Below are positions 8,332-18,054 of a stretch of DNA of 64,000 nt, in pieces. The stretch is taken from positions 1,054,001 through 1,118,000 of the forward strand of contig CP073762.1 in assembly GCA_018399055.1 (NCBI GenBank). The letters are read 5' to 3'. The DNA is from Simkaniaceae bacterium (lineage in GTDB: Bacteria > Chlamydiota > Chlamydiia > Chlamydiales > Simkaniaceae). The notes under the pieces are model-generated. The model worked only from the letters and a program-made list of their open reading frames with translations. It was not told where the DNA came from and ran no database searches. Numbering within the stretch: the first letter of the stretch is position 1; every line of letters begins with the position of its first letter. Both the position numbers and the translations under genes were made by a program.

Positions 8332-11300
8332 TATTTTCCTGTATTAAGCGTTTTAGGGAATGTGACAAAATGGGTAATTTTTGAATTGTGATCAAAATTT
8401 TTCTTCATGCGAAGGTAGTGTAGCTGGTCTGGGATAACTTGAAAACTAGAAGTTGCTCTCTGATCTATTTTCATAGACTCTAAAGTAGCATAAGCTGTTT
8501 GGAACTCTAGCAGCCATCCTAAGTATTCATCATAAGGGTGAAGGCCCGTAAGCATTTCGCTAATAACGACCTGGCTACGTTCAATTCTTTGAGGTGAAAG
8601 AACACCATCTTTATAGTGGATAGTGAATGGAGAATCTGAATGATAAAAGCTGTTAGAATACCGGGAGAGCCATTTTTCAGGAGCCTGAGGTACAAAAAGG
8701 CTTCCAGGAGTAAATAACGCTCCACCAATCATTCCATGGATTTGGTTTAGCTCCTGTCTAGAAGTGTAAATCTGAATAGGTCCAGTTCCATGAATCTTTG
8801 ATCCTTCCGCCATGATTAGAGCTCCATTCCCGTAGTCCGGGTGTTTAGGAGAGCTGTGGTCGACGACAATATTAATGGGGTTATTTGATAAGTTTGAAAT
8901 CGAAGACAAGGAGGACAACTCGAGGTTGTTGCCTGCAATAACAGTCAAGACTCCGTTTTTATTTTCAATGAAGGAGTTCTTAAAAAGCTTAAGGTGTTGA
9001 CCCGCTTTAACCGATAATAGTCCAGTATGTGAAATATAAGCAGAGTCATCGCATCCACCCCCAGTTAGTGTGATATCACCTGATGCATAAATTTTCGCTA
9101 TTCCCTTAGATATCAAATAGGCAGGATCACTTGCTACTAAATCTAGATTTCCGCTCAGAATATTTACATTTAAATCTCCATTTGAACGGACAAAGGCATG
9201 GCTAGTTGCTGAAGGCTTGTTCACACCACCTTTCAGCGTTGCGTTGCCGTGGAGAACTGCAATATTAATGGATCCGTCTATCAAGCCACTCTCCGGTCCA
9301 TTTTGGATAGCGACATTGGACGTTCCATTTGGAAGGGTACTTCCTAGTAGCTGAAGACCCTTTCCTGCGATGATATCAATAGAGCAATGTCCTGATCCAT
9401 TAGACCCTGTAACCCCTATAACACTATCTGCGTTTGCGTTTTCATAAGTATTCCCAAGAAGAGAGAGCATTCCTCCTGATTTCACATGGATAGTTCCAAT
9501 ATCAACATGGACAGTTCCCTTTTGGTTTCCTGTAAAGGCACCAATAAATGCAGGGTTGGAGCCTTGTCCAGACTGAAGATAAATGGTTTTTCCTGATTCA
9601 ACGGAGACTGAATTGGAAGTGAAGTAGTGGGTCGATTTGGTTGCAAACTCTTGAGCAAATCCAATTCCAGCAAATTTTTCACCGAGCGAATCTGAGCCCC
9701 CAAGGATAGAAATATCCCCAGTCGTTTTTACAGAAATATCTCCCTGATATTGATCGACAAAACTTCTCGCTCGCCCGCCATGGCCAATTAATGTATAAGC
9801 ACCTGTCCCTCCAGTTCCACCAATGAGCCTGAGAGAACCCTTAACATTTCGAACATCAATATTTCCCACAACTTGAGTCGGTCCACTTGAGTCGGTATTT
9901 TTCTGATCTGAAGCGATTCCAATTTGAGCGAACATATTGTTGGAATCGAGTGTTGAGAGGAGGATATCCCCTCCAACAGAGTCAATTGTGATATTCCCCT
10001 TGAAAGTGGTTGGGGCCATACCAGTTGTATTCGTATGGCCGATCAAAGCGAAATTATTGACGGACTGGAGAACGATATCGCCCCCAACTGTCATGTGAAT
10101 GTTACTTTCCATAGAAGGATTATCAAACCCAATATGAGCTTGCCCTGCGGTGCCTCCGACCATTAATACATGGCGACCTGTTTGGATCGAAACGTTTCCA
10201 AGTTGAGATCCAAGGCGACTAATACCGGTATCAGATCCGTCCATACGCAGATCACGTCCAACGTTGCAGACAATATTTCCGCTGCCGCTATTTTGAACAC
10301 TTGCCTGGATGATAAGGTCACGGTGACTTGATAAAGTAAAATCATGTTCAGTGGCATACCCCAGTCCTATACTGCTATCCATATTTGTAGCGATAATAAT
10401 GTCTCCATTCCCCCCATAAGCAGAGTTAGTTGTAACTTCAACAGGGCCAGAGTTTAGAAGCTTTATAAGGTCATAGACCGATAGTATGCTAATAGGGCCA
10501 GTAGGGGTGTAGGTCATTGGGGCAAAAAATGAGATTCCACTTGTTACTCCATCAGAAATCATCACGTCGTTAGGGTCGAGAAGGAGCTTTCCAGGCGTTC
10601 CTGCTGGTGCTGGACGTTTTGCTTCTCCGCCAGAAATATCAAGAAAACGTTTTCCTGAAATTTCAACAGTTCCTCCATTCCCCCTAAGTTCGCCTCCACT
10701 TGCTTGGACGAGGCCATGAAAGTGAGTAGCTCCATCAGACCAAATAACTGCAACTCCTCCATTTCCTTCCTGGTAAGAATTGACATTTACTGTTGCTCCA
10801 GAATGAATAAAGGTATATTTCGAATTGAGGATATGAGGATCCTTCCCCTGGAATGATCCCCCGATAAGGACACGCCCAGCTCCAAAATTACACGAGGCAT
10901 CTACAACAGAACCATCATGGAGAACAACCGTCTCTCCAAGAATACGAATTTCCCCTTTATCCGCGGCAATTTGTCCATGAACTTCAACGACACCATTTTC
11001 TGCAACAAGAAAAATTTCTCCGTTCCTTTGCTCCACTTTGGTTGCGTCGATCTTTCCTTCATGGTTGATTGCAAGCTTGTAAGGATTTCCATCAGCAAGA
11101 AGGCGGATTTTTAGGGCCTCAATTTTGCCAGAATTTGTGATTCCTGTTCCCTTTTTTGTTGCATTTTCGCTAAGGGCACAGATGAAAACTCTTTCTTCTC
11201 CGTTTGGTTTGAGAAGTACTTCTTTACCTGCGGCAAGTGAAACCATTCCCTTTGAGGCATAAAGCTCTCCATGGTTTTCGATATAGCGGCCAATCAAAGC

Positions 11301-11774
11301 GATGTCACCATCCCATGCTTGGACCTTTCCTAAATTGACGACTTTCCCATCAGAGTTTCCTCGGAAGCGAAGGTCGCTTCCTTTCATAAACTCGCTATCT
11401 AAAACATCGAGAGTTGAGGCAATAAAGCCGTAGGTGTCGATTGTTGCATCAGGACCAATAAGAATGCCATTTGGGTTTACAAGAAATACCTTTCCATTAG
11501 CTAAAAGAGAGCCCATGATATGACTTTCGGTTCCAGTAACGACGCGATTGAGAACGGCTGAAGAGTGACTCGGTTGAATAAATTGAGTGGTTTCAGCAGG
11601 GTCAATTGAGAATTCATCCCAATTGATGATCGTTTGGTCTCCTGTCACAATTTGCATGGTATGTTTTGTTGGATGTGCAAAAGTTGCATCGCCTTGGACA
11701 ACATCGGGCCCTGAAGGTTTTGCCATCAATGCGATGGGGAGAAGTGTAAGTGCGAATAAAGAGTGTTTAGACAT
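8331..11774 (-). CDS. TpsA-type filamentous haemagglutinin-like exoprotein
   Basis: 1147 residues. Signal peptide (MSKHSLFALTLLPIALMAKP), then the TPS secretion domain with the NPNG motif at residue 100 (VFLVNPNGILIGPDATIDTY) and the upstream VLNRVVTGTESHIMGSLLANG. The rest is a long beta-helix built of short repeats such as GNIDVRNVKGSLRLIGG and GDISVKTTGDISILGG (filamentous surface fibre). It is short for an adhesin of this type and shows no toxin-like C-terminal domain; the last 140 residues are more helical and may be an anchor. Probable surface-attached or released adhesin, exported by the adjacent TpsB. Promoter must lie in the AT-rich 172-base gap shared with the divergent phosphatase gene. 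Confidence 0.9.
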   Translation of the reverse strand: MSKHSLFALTLLPIALMAKPSGPDVVQGDATFAHPTKHTMQIVTGDQTIINWDEFSIDPAETTQFIQPSHSSAVLNRVVTGTESHIMGSLLANGKVFLVNPNGILIGPDATIDTYGFIASTLDVLDSEFMKGSDLRFRGNSDGKVVNLGKVQAWDGDIALIGRYIENHGELYASKGMVSLAAGKEVLLKPNGEERVFICALSENATKKGTGITNSGKIEALKIRLLADGNPYKLAINHEGKIDATKVEQRNGEIFLVAENGVVEVHGQIAADKGEIRILGETVVLHDGSVVDASCNFGAGRVLIGGSFQGKDPHILNSKYTFIHSGATVNVNSYQEGNGGVAVIWSDGATHFHGLVQASGGELRGNGGTVEISGKRFLDISGGEAKRPAPAGTPGKLLLDPNDVMISDGVTSGISFFAPMTYTPTGPISILSVYDLIKLLNSGPVEVTTNSAYGGNGDIIIATNMDSSIGLGYATEHDFTLSSHRDLIIQASVQNSGSGNIVCNVGRDLRMDGSDTGISRLGSQLGNVSIQTGRHVLMVGGTAGQAHIGFDNPSMESNIHMTVGGDIVLQSVNNFALIGHTNTTGMAPTTFKGNITIDSVGGDILLSTLDSNNMFAQIGIASDQKNTDSSGPTQVVGNIDVRNVKGSLRLIGGTGGTGAYTLIGHGGRARSFVDQYQGDISVKTTGDISILGGSDSLGEKFAGIGFAQEFATKSTHYFTSNSVSVESGKTIYLQSGQGSNPAFIGAFTGNQKGTVHVDIGTIHVKSGGMLSLLGNTYENANADSVIGVTGSNGSGHCSIDIIAGKGLQLLGSTLPNGTSNVAIQNGPESGLIDGSINIAVLHGNATLKGGVNKPSATSHAFVRSNGDLNVNILSGNLDLVASDPAYLISKGIAKIYASGDITLTGGGCDDSAYISHTGLLSVKAGQHLKLFKNSFIENKNGVLTVIAGNNLELSSLSSISNLSNNPINIVVDHSSPKHPDYGNGALIMAEGSKIHGTGPIQIYTSRQELNQIHGMIGGALFTPGSLFVPQAPEKWLSRYSNSFYHSDSPFTIHYKDGVLSPQRIERSQVVISEMLTGLHPYDEYLGWLLEFQTAYATLESMKIDQRATSSFQVIPDQLHYLRMKKNFDHNSKITHFVTFPKTLNTGK

Positions 11775-11946
11775 GATACCCCATTAAAATTTAGCTTGAT
11801 GATCTGTTATAAATTAAAATAAGAAATTAAGGCAATCATTTTTCGAAATAAAATCCTTAAGATTCACAAGGTTAATAAAAATTTTACTTCTTGAAAACAT
11901 TTTTATGCTTTATTAACCTTCTCAAAAAATTTACGGGATAAAAAAA

Positions 11947-12870
11947 ATGGACCCAATATTATCTACTATTTTCCGAGTTTCTATAAATCCTTCCACCACA
12001 TTTTTAGAGTATTCGCTAGCCGCAATCAAAGAGGCATGGGCACCGATTACCCCCTCTCTAAACTATGATCAATATAAGAAAGAGGGAGCATTGCTCCTTA
12101 AACAAAGGGTAAATTGTGGGTTTTCCAATTTCCCCAATATTGGAGGAAATCCTGCGACTCGTTTAAAAATCCAAGCTCCCGAGTCGGATGAGGAAGTTTT
12201 TTTAGAAGCAAATTGGGTGGCGGATGACAAGATAGCCACTGGGTACCCGAGCGTGGGCAAGATGGCAAACACCTACTGGTATTGTCTAGAAAGGCTCAAT
12301 GAAACTCGCTCAGTTATTATTGTTAACCTGATGGCATCAAAAGACGTAAATGCGTCCTATGGAATGTTTTTACCAACAAAAGAGGGATGCATTGTAGGTG
12401 AGAAGGGGCTATTAACAGACAAACCCCATGGCAAGTGGATGAGGAAGGTGTCACTTGTTAAAGAATCGTGCTATGGCGATTGGAGTCATCTAGAAATTGA
12501 TGTTGGGGATTCCAAAATCAGTGGATATTATTTCCCCACATGGAAAGATCATGCTGACGCAGAAACTGAGATTGTCGCTGCTATGATTAAAGCAATTTTT
12601 ATTGAAATGCAGGGAAAACCTAACCCCATCATTGTAGTCAATTGTCGAGCTGGTGTTGGTAGGACAGGGACATTGCTAACCTCTCTCCACTTTTATCAAA
12701 TGATTCAGGGAGGAGAAAAAGACCCTAGTAAATATACTTTGGAGGCAATTGTCACAGTGATTAATGAATTTCGAGAAAAACGAGGAGAAGCGCAGTTCGT
12801 TCAAACAGCAAGTCAATTCTTCATGCTCTGCAGGTTGATCCAAAAATTCTATAACCAGAAGTTTTCTTGA
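11947..12870 (+). CDS. Protein tyrosine phosphatase-like protein (YopH/eukaryotic PTP fold), atypical active site
   Basis: 307 residues, no signal peptide. The P-loop is NCRAGVGRTG with Cys233 and Arg239, identical to the YopH-type CRAGVGRT except that the invariant His before the Cys is Asn232. The WPD loop reads YFPTWKDHAD, with Lys200 in place of Pro but the general-acid Asp201 kept. A Q-loop-like FVQTASQFFML follows near the C-terminus. The enzyme would dephosphorylate phosphotyrosine proteins and is a host-directed effector candidate (inferred). The stop is 33 bases before ispG, but the two are not obviously related. Activity may be reduced because of the His and Pro replacements. Confidence 0.8.
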   Translation: MDPILSTIFRVSINPSTTFLEYSLAAIKEAWAPITPSLNYDQYKKEGALLLKQRVNCGFSNFPNIGGNPATRLKIQAPESDEEVFLEANWVADDKIATGYPSVGKMANTYWYCLERLNETRSVIIVNLMASKDVNASYGMFLPTKEGCIVGEKGLLTDKPHGKWMRKVSLVKESCYGDWSHLEIDVGDSKISGYYFPTWKDHADAETEIVAAMIKAIFIEMQGKPNPIIVVNCRAGVGRTGTLLTSLHFYQMIQGGEKDPSKYTLEAIVTVINEFREKRGEAQFVQTASQFFMLCRLIQKFYNQKFS

Positions 12871-12903
12871 CGATTGGCCCTTTTATAGAGTATCCTATGC
12901 CCT

Positions 12904-14682
12904 ATGAAATACCTAGAATCAGTGCATCAGACGAAACGGCGCAGGACTCGCGAGGTCATGGTTGGTAGTGTTGGTGTAGGGGGGGACAATCCCATCCGCA
13001 TCCAGTCAATGACGCATTCCAATACCCGCGATATTGATGCTACGGTTGATCAGATTATCCGCCTTGCAGATAGCGGATGCGAGATTGCGAGAGTTACCGT
13101 TCAAGGGAAGAAAGAAGCTGAAGCATGCGAGGGGATTAAAAGTACCCTTATCCAAAAAGGATACACCATCCCCGTTGTTGCAGATATTCACTTTTATCCT
13201 CCGGCTGCGATGCTTGTTGCAGAGTTTGTTGATAAGGTCCGGGTCAATCCCGGGAATTTTGTTGACAGGCGTGCGACATTCAAAACCATTGATTATGATG
13301 ATGTGACCTATGCTGCTGAGCTCGATAAAATTCGGGAGACGTTTGGCCCTTTAGTCGAGAAATGCAAGAAGTTGAAAAGGGCTATGCGGATTGGAACGAA
13401 TCACGGTTCTTTATCGGATCGGATTATGAACCGTTATGGTGATTCTCCCTTTGGAATGGTCGAGTCAGCCCTTGAGTTTGCCCGTGTTTGCCGTGAGTAT
13501 AATTATCATGATTTTATGTTCTCAATGAAAGCAAGCAATCCTCTTGTGATGATTCAATCCTATCGCCTTTTGGTGGCTGAAATGATGAAGCTGGGGTGGG
13601 ATTACCCCTTGCATTTGGGAGTGACTGAAGCTGGTGATGGAGAAGATGGTCGTGTTAAATCTGCAATTGGCACGGGTTCGCTGCTTCTAGAAGGGATTGG
13701 AGATACCATTCGTGTTTCCCTCACAGAAGATCCATGGCTTGAAATTGATCCATGCAAGCGACTGATTGATTTTTCAAATAGTTACCAAGGAAAGGGGACA
13801 ATTCCTTTTATCGAAACCAAGCGAGATATCCGCGAGATTAAAAGGCGTTATACGCGCCATGTGGTACCTCTTCATCGTGATGGTTCTGTAATTCTGTGGG
13901 GTGAAAAAGACGATCAATTCAATGTTGATGCATTCTTCAATGGAGATAAAATCCTCTATGAAGATGAGATCCTTCCTGTTCTTTCGATAGAGGAGCTTAA
14001 TGGAGAGAAAGCTGTTGTTTATGTCAAAGACGGCGATCCCACGACCTGGTCAAAGCTACTTGAAAAGGGCGTCGAGTTTATCATGCTGGAGCTTACCGAA
14101 TCAATTCTTCATCAAGGGCGCTACTTTTTTGAATGGATTCAAGAAGCAAAGCTGGATCTTCCAGTCATCCTTGTTGGCAACTATCCTCTTTCAGAGGAAG
14201 ATACAGTCATTCATGCTTCGGCAGAGATTGGAGCTCTTCTTGCGGATGGACTTGGAGAAGGGCTTCTTCTCAAAACCAAACTCAGTCCAGAAAAAGCTGT
14301 TTCACTTTCATTCAATATCCTCCAAGGATGCCGGATGCGGGCGACAAAAACTGAGTTTATTGCATGCCCAAGCTGCGGAAGGACCTTATTTGATCTTCAA
14401 GAGGTCACACAGAAAATCCGTTCTCAAACAGCCCACCTTCCTGGCGTTAAAATTGCTATCATGGGCTGCATTGTTAATGGCCCTGGAGAAATGGCTGATG
14501 CAGATTTTGGTTATGTTGGTTCTGGGCTTGAGAAGATCGATCTTTACGTTGGTAAAACATGTGTTGAGCGGGGGATTCACTACACAGGAGCCGTTGCTCG
14601 ATTAATTCAGCTCATAAAAGATCATGATCGTTGGATTGAACCCCAGATAGAAGAACTTATACCCATAGGTACAGAATCATGA
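12904..14682 (+). CDS. ispG: 4-hydroxy-3-methylbut-2-enyl diphosphate synthase (long form)
   Basis: 592 residues versus about 370 in E. coli. Reduces MEcPP to HMBPP in the MEP isoprenoid pathway using a [4Fe-4S] cluster. N-terminal TIM barrel starts with VGGDNPIRIQSMTHSNTRD; cluster ligands are Cys488, Cys491 (ACPSCGRT) and Cys522 in GCIVNGPGE, with Glu529. Between the barrel and the cluster domain lies an inserted domain at about 300-465, the A* insertion known from plants, apicomplexans and chlamydiae. Overlaps the next gene by 4 bases (ATGA). Confidence 0.95.
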   Translation: MKYLESVHQTKRRRTREVMVGSVGVGGDNPIRIQSMTHSNTRDIDATVDQIIRLADSGCEIARVTVQGKKEAEACEGIKSTLIQKGYTIPVVADIHFYPPAAMLVAEFVDKVRVNPGNFVDRRATFKTIDYDDVTYAAELDKIRETFGPLVEKCKKLKRAMRIGTNHGSLSDRIMNRYGDSPFGMVESALEFARVCREYNYHDFMFSMKASNPLVMIQSYRLLVAEMMKLGWDYPLHLGVTEAGDGEDGRVKSAIGTGSLLLEGIGDTIRVSLTEDPWLEIDPCKRLIDFSNSYQGKGTIPFIETKRDIREIKRRYTRHVVPLHRDGSVILWGEKDDQFNVDAFFNGDKILYEDEILPVLSIEELNGEKAVVYVKDGDPTTWSKLLEKGVEFIMLELTESILHQGRYFFEWIQEAKLDLPVILVGNYPLSEEDTVIHASAEIGALLADGLGEGLLLKTKLSPEKAVSLSFNILQGCRMRATKTEFIACPSCGRTLFDLQEVTQKIRSQTAHLPGVKIAIMGCIVNGPGEMADADFGYVGSGLEKIDLYVGKTCVERGIHYTGAVARLIQLIKDHDRWIEPQIEELIPIGTES

Positions 14683-15458
14683 AAAAACGATGGTTAACCC
14701 TTCTTTCTCTAACCTCCACTCTAATGGCTTCTTCCTTTCACGAAGAGTTTTTAGATGAAGTGATGATAATAGCTTCCATGAATCCAACAGAATTAATGAG
14801 CGATGAGCAAGCGTTTATCCGGAAGTTTTATGAGACGTCTAAACAGGAAGCAAAGGAAAGTGATGCCCAGGTGCGTCCTGTCTATGTTACGGCTCAAGGC
14901 GATTTTGAAAGAACAATGGCCTACATGCTTGAGAAGGGAAAAATCGATTGCTTGATGGGATGGATTCACACACCAACTCCTGCAACGCCCCTATGTACTC
15001 AGGGGAGTGTGACGAAAGGGCTCGTTGATGAAGAAATAGCAAAGGATCCGAAAAGACTTTTTACGGTTATGAAGCGTCCTGAAATTATCCGAAACTTTCT
15101 TCAAAAGGGAGGTTTTCTTGTTGTTGTGTATCCAAGGGAGGGTCTTTTTAAACGAACTGAAGAACAAAGAGAGGTGTTTAACCAAGTCAAAAAGGAATAT
15201 CCAAACCACCTTATAGACCTTCCTCTTTCCATTTCCGAACTTCCTCAGGATATGATTGGAGCCACCTACATTTTCAAGACGTGTGAAGATGAATGGTTTG
15301 CTTTTGCGATTCAGGCAACTCAAGCAAATGCACCTGAAGATGATCGCACGTGGGTGATGTGGTTTGGCCACGCTGACAATCCTGAAATTCATGCGCGAAT
15401 CAATCAAGTTATAGAACTTTTTTCAGGTGCTCACCCACCCGAATTGCATTTGCAATAA
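14679..15458 (+). CDS. Secreted protein of unknown function downstream of ispG
   Basis: 259 residues, beginning with a signal peptide (MKKRWLTLLSLTSTLMASS). I do not recognise a domain. Visible features: a Cys-containing IDCLMGWIHTPTPATPLC segment, a beta-strand LQKGGFLVVVYPREGL, and a C-terminal DRTWVMWFGHADNPEIHARI. Its start codon overlaps the ispG stop, so it is expressed with ispG; an unknown protein also follows gcpE in Chlamydia trachomatis (CT056) and may be its counterpart, which I could not test. Its 3' end overlaps the convergent GMC oxidoreductase gene by 50 bases. Confidence 0.65.
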   Translation: MKKRWLTLLSLTSTLMASSFHEEFLDEVMIIASMNPTELMSDEQAFIRKFYETSKQEAKESDAQVRPVYVTAQGDFERTMAYMLEKGKIDCLMGWIHTPTPATPLCTQGSVTKGLVDEEIAKDPKRLFTVMKRPEIIRNFLQKGGFLVVVYPREGLFKRTEEQREVFNQVKKEYPNHLIDLPLSISELPQDMIGATYIFKTCEDEWFAFAIQATQANAPEDDRTWVMWFGHADNPEIHARINQVIELFSGAHPPELHLQ

Positions 15459-16938
15459 TCGTTAGTCCTGGATTCACTCCTGAAATGGAGGGGAAGAAGG
15501 AGCCGTCAACTATATAGAGATTATCGAGATCATGCGCCTTGCAGTTGGTATCGAGGACCGAAGAGCTTGGGTCAGTTCCAAAGCGGCAGGTCCCAACTTG
15601 ATGGGCAACTGCGGCTAGAGGAATTTTCTTGGACAGATAGATACTGCTAGGGAAGATATGTGTGTGGGTCCCACAGGATTCGAGCATCTTTTTCAGCTTT
15701 TTCAACAGGCGCTCATGGGCCTCCATATTATTCTGCGTGTAATGGAGAATGATTTGTCCTTCGGGGGAGATTTCGACGCGATTTTCCGTATCGGGAAGAT
15801 CCTCTGATGTGATCCACCATCCGATTGCATGATCTGCCATCTCCTCAAGAGCTATACCCGGTGTCAGAGCAGGGGCGTCCCCTTCGAGCATCTCTTTTTT
15901 TACTTTTCCAAGGAGCTGGATATGTCCCAAGGGATATTCTGAATCATCAGCGCCGAAGTAATAATCATTGACCGCGAGAGTTTTTTGGAAATGTGTGGGG
16001 TTTTTCTTAGTTGAAATGGCAACGATTGCTGAGTTGTTATGGCACATGTAATTGCGGCCAACAAGACCTGAACTATTTGCGAGACCATTGGGGTGCTCGT
16101 CATTTTTTGACTTTAAAAGGACAGCAGATGAGTTAATGGCGCCACAGGAAAGGACGATTAGATCTCCCTCCAATGTAATAGGCTTGCCACTTTCTTCACC
16201 TTCGATTGCTGTGACTTTTCTTCCTGATGTCAGAAGGCGATTAATTTTCACCCCAGTTTTAAGAGTGACGTTTTCATGTTCTAATGCTCTGCGGATACAG
16301 GTTGTATGGGCATCAGCTTTGGCATCTACCAAACAAGGAAATCCATCGCAGGTATCACATCTGACGCACTGACTCTTTTCGCGATTTTTTTCATTGAGAC
16401 GAATTCCGACGGGGAGTGGAAAAGGTTTATGACCACTTTCTTTAATTTGGTCAAAGATCTCTTGAATACGGGGTTCATGAGAAAGTGGTGGATTGAAGTA
16501 GGGAGAATTTTCAGGCGGTTCTGTAGGATCTTCTCCTCTAAGGCCATGGACGGAATAAAGCTCTTCAGCTTTAAGATAGTAGGGTTGGAAGTCCTCATAG
16601 GTTAATGGCCACTTTGGAGAAACCCCATCATAGTGTTTTAGCTCTTCAAAGTCTTCTTTTCGGAGACGAATAAGGGCTGCACCATAAAATTTGGTGTTTC
16701 CTCCAACGAAATAGTGAGTGCCTGGGGTGAAGCTTTTTCCATTTTTATCAAGCCATTCTTCACCAGGATTGTACCGACCCTCAATAAAGACAGAGTGGGG
16801 TTCCCAGTTTTCTTTTTCTCGGGGAAGAAAATCACCCCGTTCCACAATGAGGATTTTTTTCCCTGTTTCAGCAAGAGTATGGGCAAGCGTCCCGCCGCCT
16901 GCACCTGAACCAATAATGATCACATCAAATTTTTCCAT
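15409..16938 (-). CDS. GMC-family FAD oxidoreductase (choline dehydrogenase-like)
   Basis: 509 residues. N-terminal FAD dinucleotide-binding motif VIIIGSGAGGGTLAHTLAE, a second GMC segment GGNTKFYGAALIRL, and the C-terminal GMC_oxred_C part with HQVGTCRFG (active-site His) and LYIVDGSFFPSISGVNPGLT (Asn). Four clustered cysteines at CVRCDTCDGFPC (about 218-229) are additional and may bind metal or a cluster. Cytoplasmic flavoenzyme oxidising an alcohol or sugar; substrate unknown. No neighbours point to a pathway. Confidence 0.85.
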   Translation of the reverse strand: MEKFDVIIIGSGAGGGTLAHTLAETGKKILIVERGDFLPREKENWEPHSVFIEGRYNPGEEWLDKNGKSFTPGTHYFVGGNTKFYGAALIRLRKEDFEELKHYDGVSPKWPLTYEDFQPYYLKAEELYSVHGLRGEDPTEPPENSPYFNPPLSHEPRIQEIFDQIKESGHKPFPLPVGIRLNEKNREKSQCVRCDTCDGFPCLVDAKADAHTTCIRRALEHENVTLKTGVKINRLLTSGRKVTAIEGEESGKPITLEGDLIVLSCGAINSSAVLLKSKNDEHPNGLANSSGLVGRNYMCHNNSAIVAISTKKNPTHFQKTLAVNDYYFGADDSEYPLGHIQLLGKVKKEMLEGDAPALTPGIALEEMADHAIGWWITSEDLPDTENRVEISPEGQIILHYTQNNMEAHERLLKKLKKMLESCGTHTHIFPSSIYLSKKIPLAAVAHQVGTCRFGTDPSSSVLDTNCKAHDLDNLYIVDGSFFPSISGVNPGLTIIANAIRVGEHLKKVL

Positions 16939-17052
16939 ATTTTCGGTTTTAACAAGTGTTCAAACACAAATCAACAAAAAATATCATTATTTTCTTTAAT
17001 TAAATAAAATTAATCACTATTTGTTAATTCAAGCATAACAACAGGTCGCTTC

Positions 17053-17736
17053 ATGAAAATAAGGCAAATTATTAGATTCAATCGTATATTCTTTATTGCG
17101 AATCTTTGTGTCTTTATTGCGATGATCGGTTTTTTTGCTTATGTAGGACCTAATCTTTTTCAATCGGATGGAACTCTAGAAGCACGCCGGATTGTATTAA
17201 AAGGAGAAAATGGAAATCCTAATATTATTCTGCAGGGAGATGATGAAAATACCCTGTTGACCTTAAATGATAGAGAGGGGAACGTTCGCCTGCAACTACA
17301 AGGGGGAGCATTTCCTGCGATGATCATGAAAAATGAACAGCAGGAAATTGTCGGTACCTTTTTCCCCTTAAAAGATGGGGGAGCCGCGGTCGGGTTAGGA
17401 GATCGGGAAGGAAATATGGCCACGTTCATTAGGGGAGGTTCTTCTCCGATGATGAATTTTTATCATGAATCAAGTGAGCCAAATATTGCAATGGGGATCG
17501 CAAACGAGCTTCCTCATTTCGTCATTGTTCCCACAAAGGGACAGGAAGGGATGTTAATTCATGGAAATGCCCCTACAAGCCTTCTCTTTATTGATGAGCA
17601 AGGGAAGATTCCAGTTTCTCTTTCTCGTCATGGTCTGTATCAGAAGGGAGAAAGCAAAGAACAATCTCAAGAAAAAAGTGGTGAGGAAAAAATCTTTTCT
17701 TCAGAGATAGAGAAACTTCTAAAGGGAGCTCAATGA
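17053..17736 (+). CDS. Membrane-anchored beta-repeat protein, function unknown
   Basis: 227 residues: one N-terminal transmembrane segment (RIFFIANLCVFIAMIGFFAY, about 11-30), then repeated short beta units of the type RIVLKGENGNPNIILQGDD, LLTLNDREGNVRLQLQGG and TSLLFIDEQGKIPVSL, ending in a charged tail. The pattern (hydrophobic strand, Asp/Glu-x-x-Gly turn) suggests a beta-solenoid exposed to the periplasm. I recognise no family function. It overlaps the following small gene by 4 bases. The segment 16939-17052 upstream is very AT-rich and serves as promoter region for this gene and the divergent oxidoreductase. Confidence 0.6.
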   Translation: MKIRQIIRFNRIFFIANLCVFIAMIGFFAYVGPNLFQSDGTLEARRIVLKGENGNPNIILQGDDENTLLTLNDREGNVRLQLQGGAFPAMIMKNEQQEIVGTFFPLKDGGAAVGLGDREGNMATFIRGGSSPMMNFYHESSEPNIAMGIANELPHFVIVPTKGQEGMLIHGNAPTSLLFIDEQGKIPVSLSRHGLYQKGESKEQSQEKSGEEKIFSSEIEKLLKGAQ

Positions 17737-18032
17737 GCGAAGCATTGTTTTTTCCACAAAAGCCAGTAGAGCCTATTGATACAAAATACATTGAGGGTGA
17801 AGTGAATAAAGCCTATCATGTCATGCATTCCTATTTGCATACAAGGGTAGATGATGGAGGAGTAAAAACGAAGCTGCATGATCAATTAATCTGGCTTCAA
17901 TATCAAATCAAGTATTTCACTCATTCTCATGATGTTGAGCATTTACTAGAGAATTTCAATTGGGTGGTCTCTAATTTTAATCATGATCTTTCATTATCTG
18001 AATCTCAAGACGTTGTGAATTATATTAAATAA
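17733..18032 (+). CDS. Hypothetical protein, 99 residues
   Basis: Small soluble protein with predicted helical character (TKLHDQLIWLQYQIKYF; VEHLLENFNWVVSNFNHDL), no signal peptide or membrane segment. Not recognised. Its ATG overlaps the stop of the membrane-anchored beta-repeat gene (ATGA), so the two form an operon and may act together. The structured RNA locus starts just after its stop. Confidence 0.55.
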   Translation: MSEALFFPQKPVEPIDTKYIEGEVNKAYHVMHSYLHTRVDDGGVKTKLHDQLIWLQYQIKYFTHSHDVEHLLENFNWVVSNFNHDLSLSESQDVVNYIK

Positions 18033-18054
18033 ACGACTTAATTAATTAATCGTT

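Noticed and set aside
14000-14605. 201-codon frame inside ispG
   Set aside because: Alternate frame of a highly conserved gene, with no start signal.
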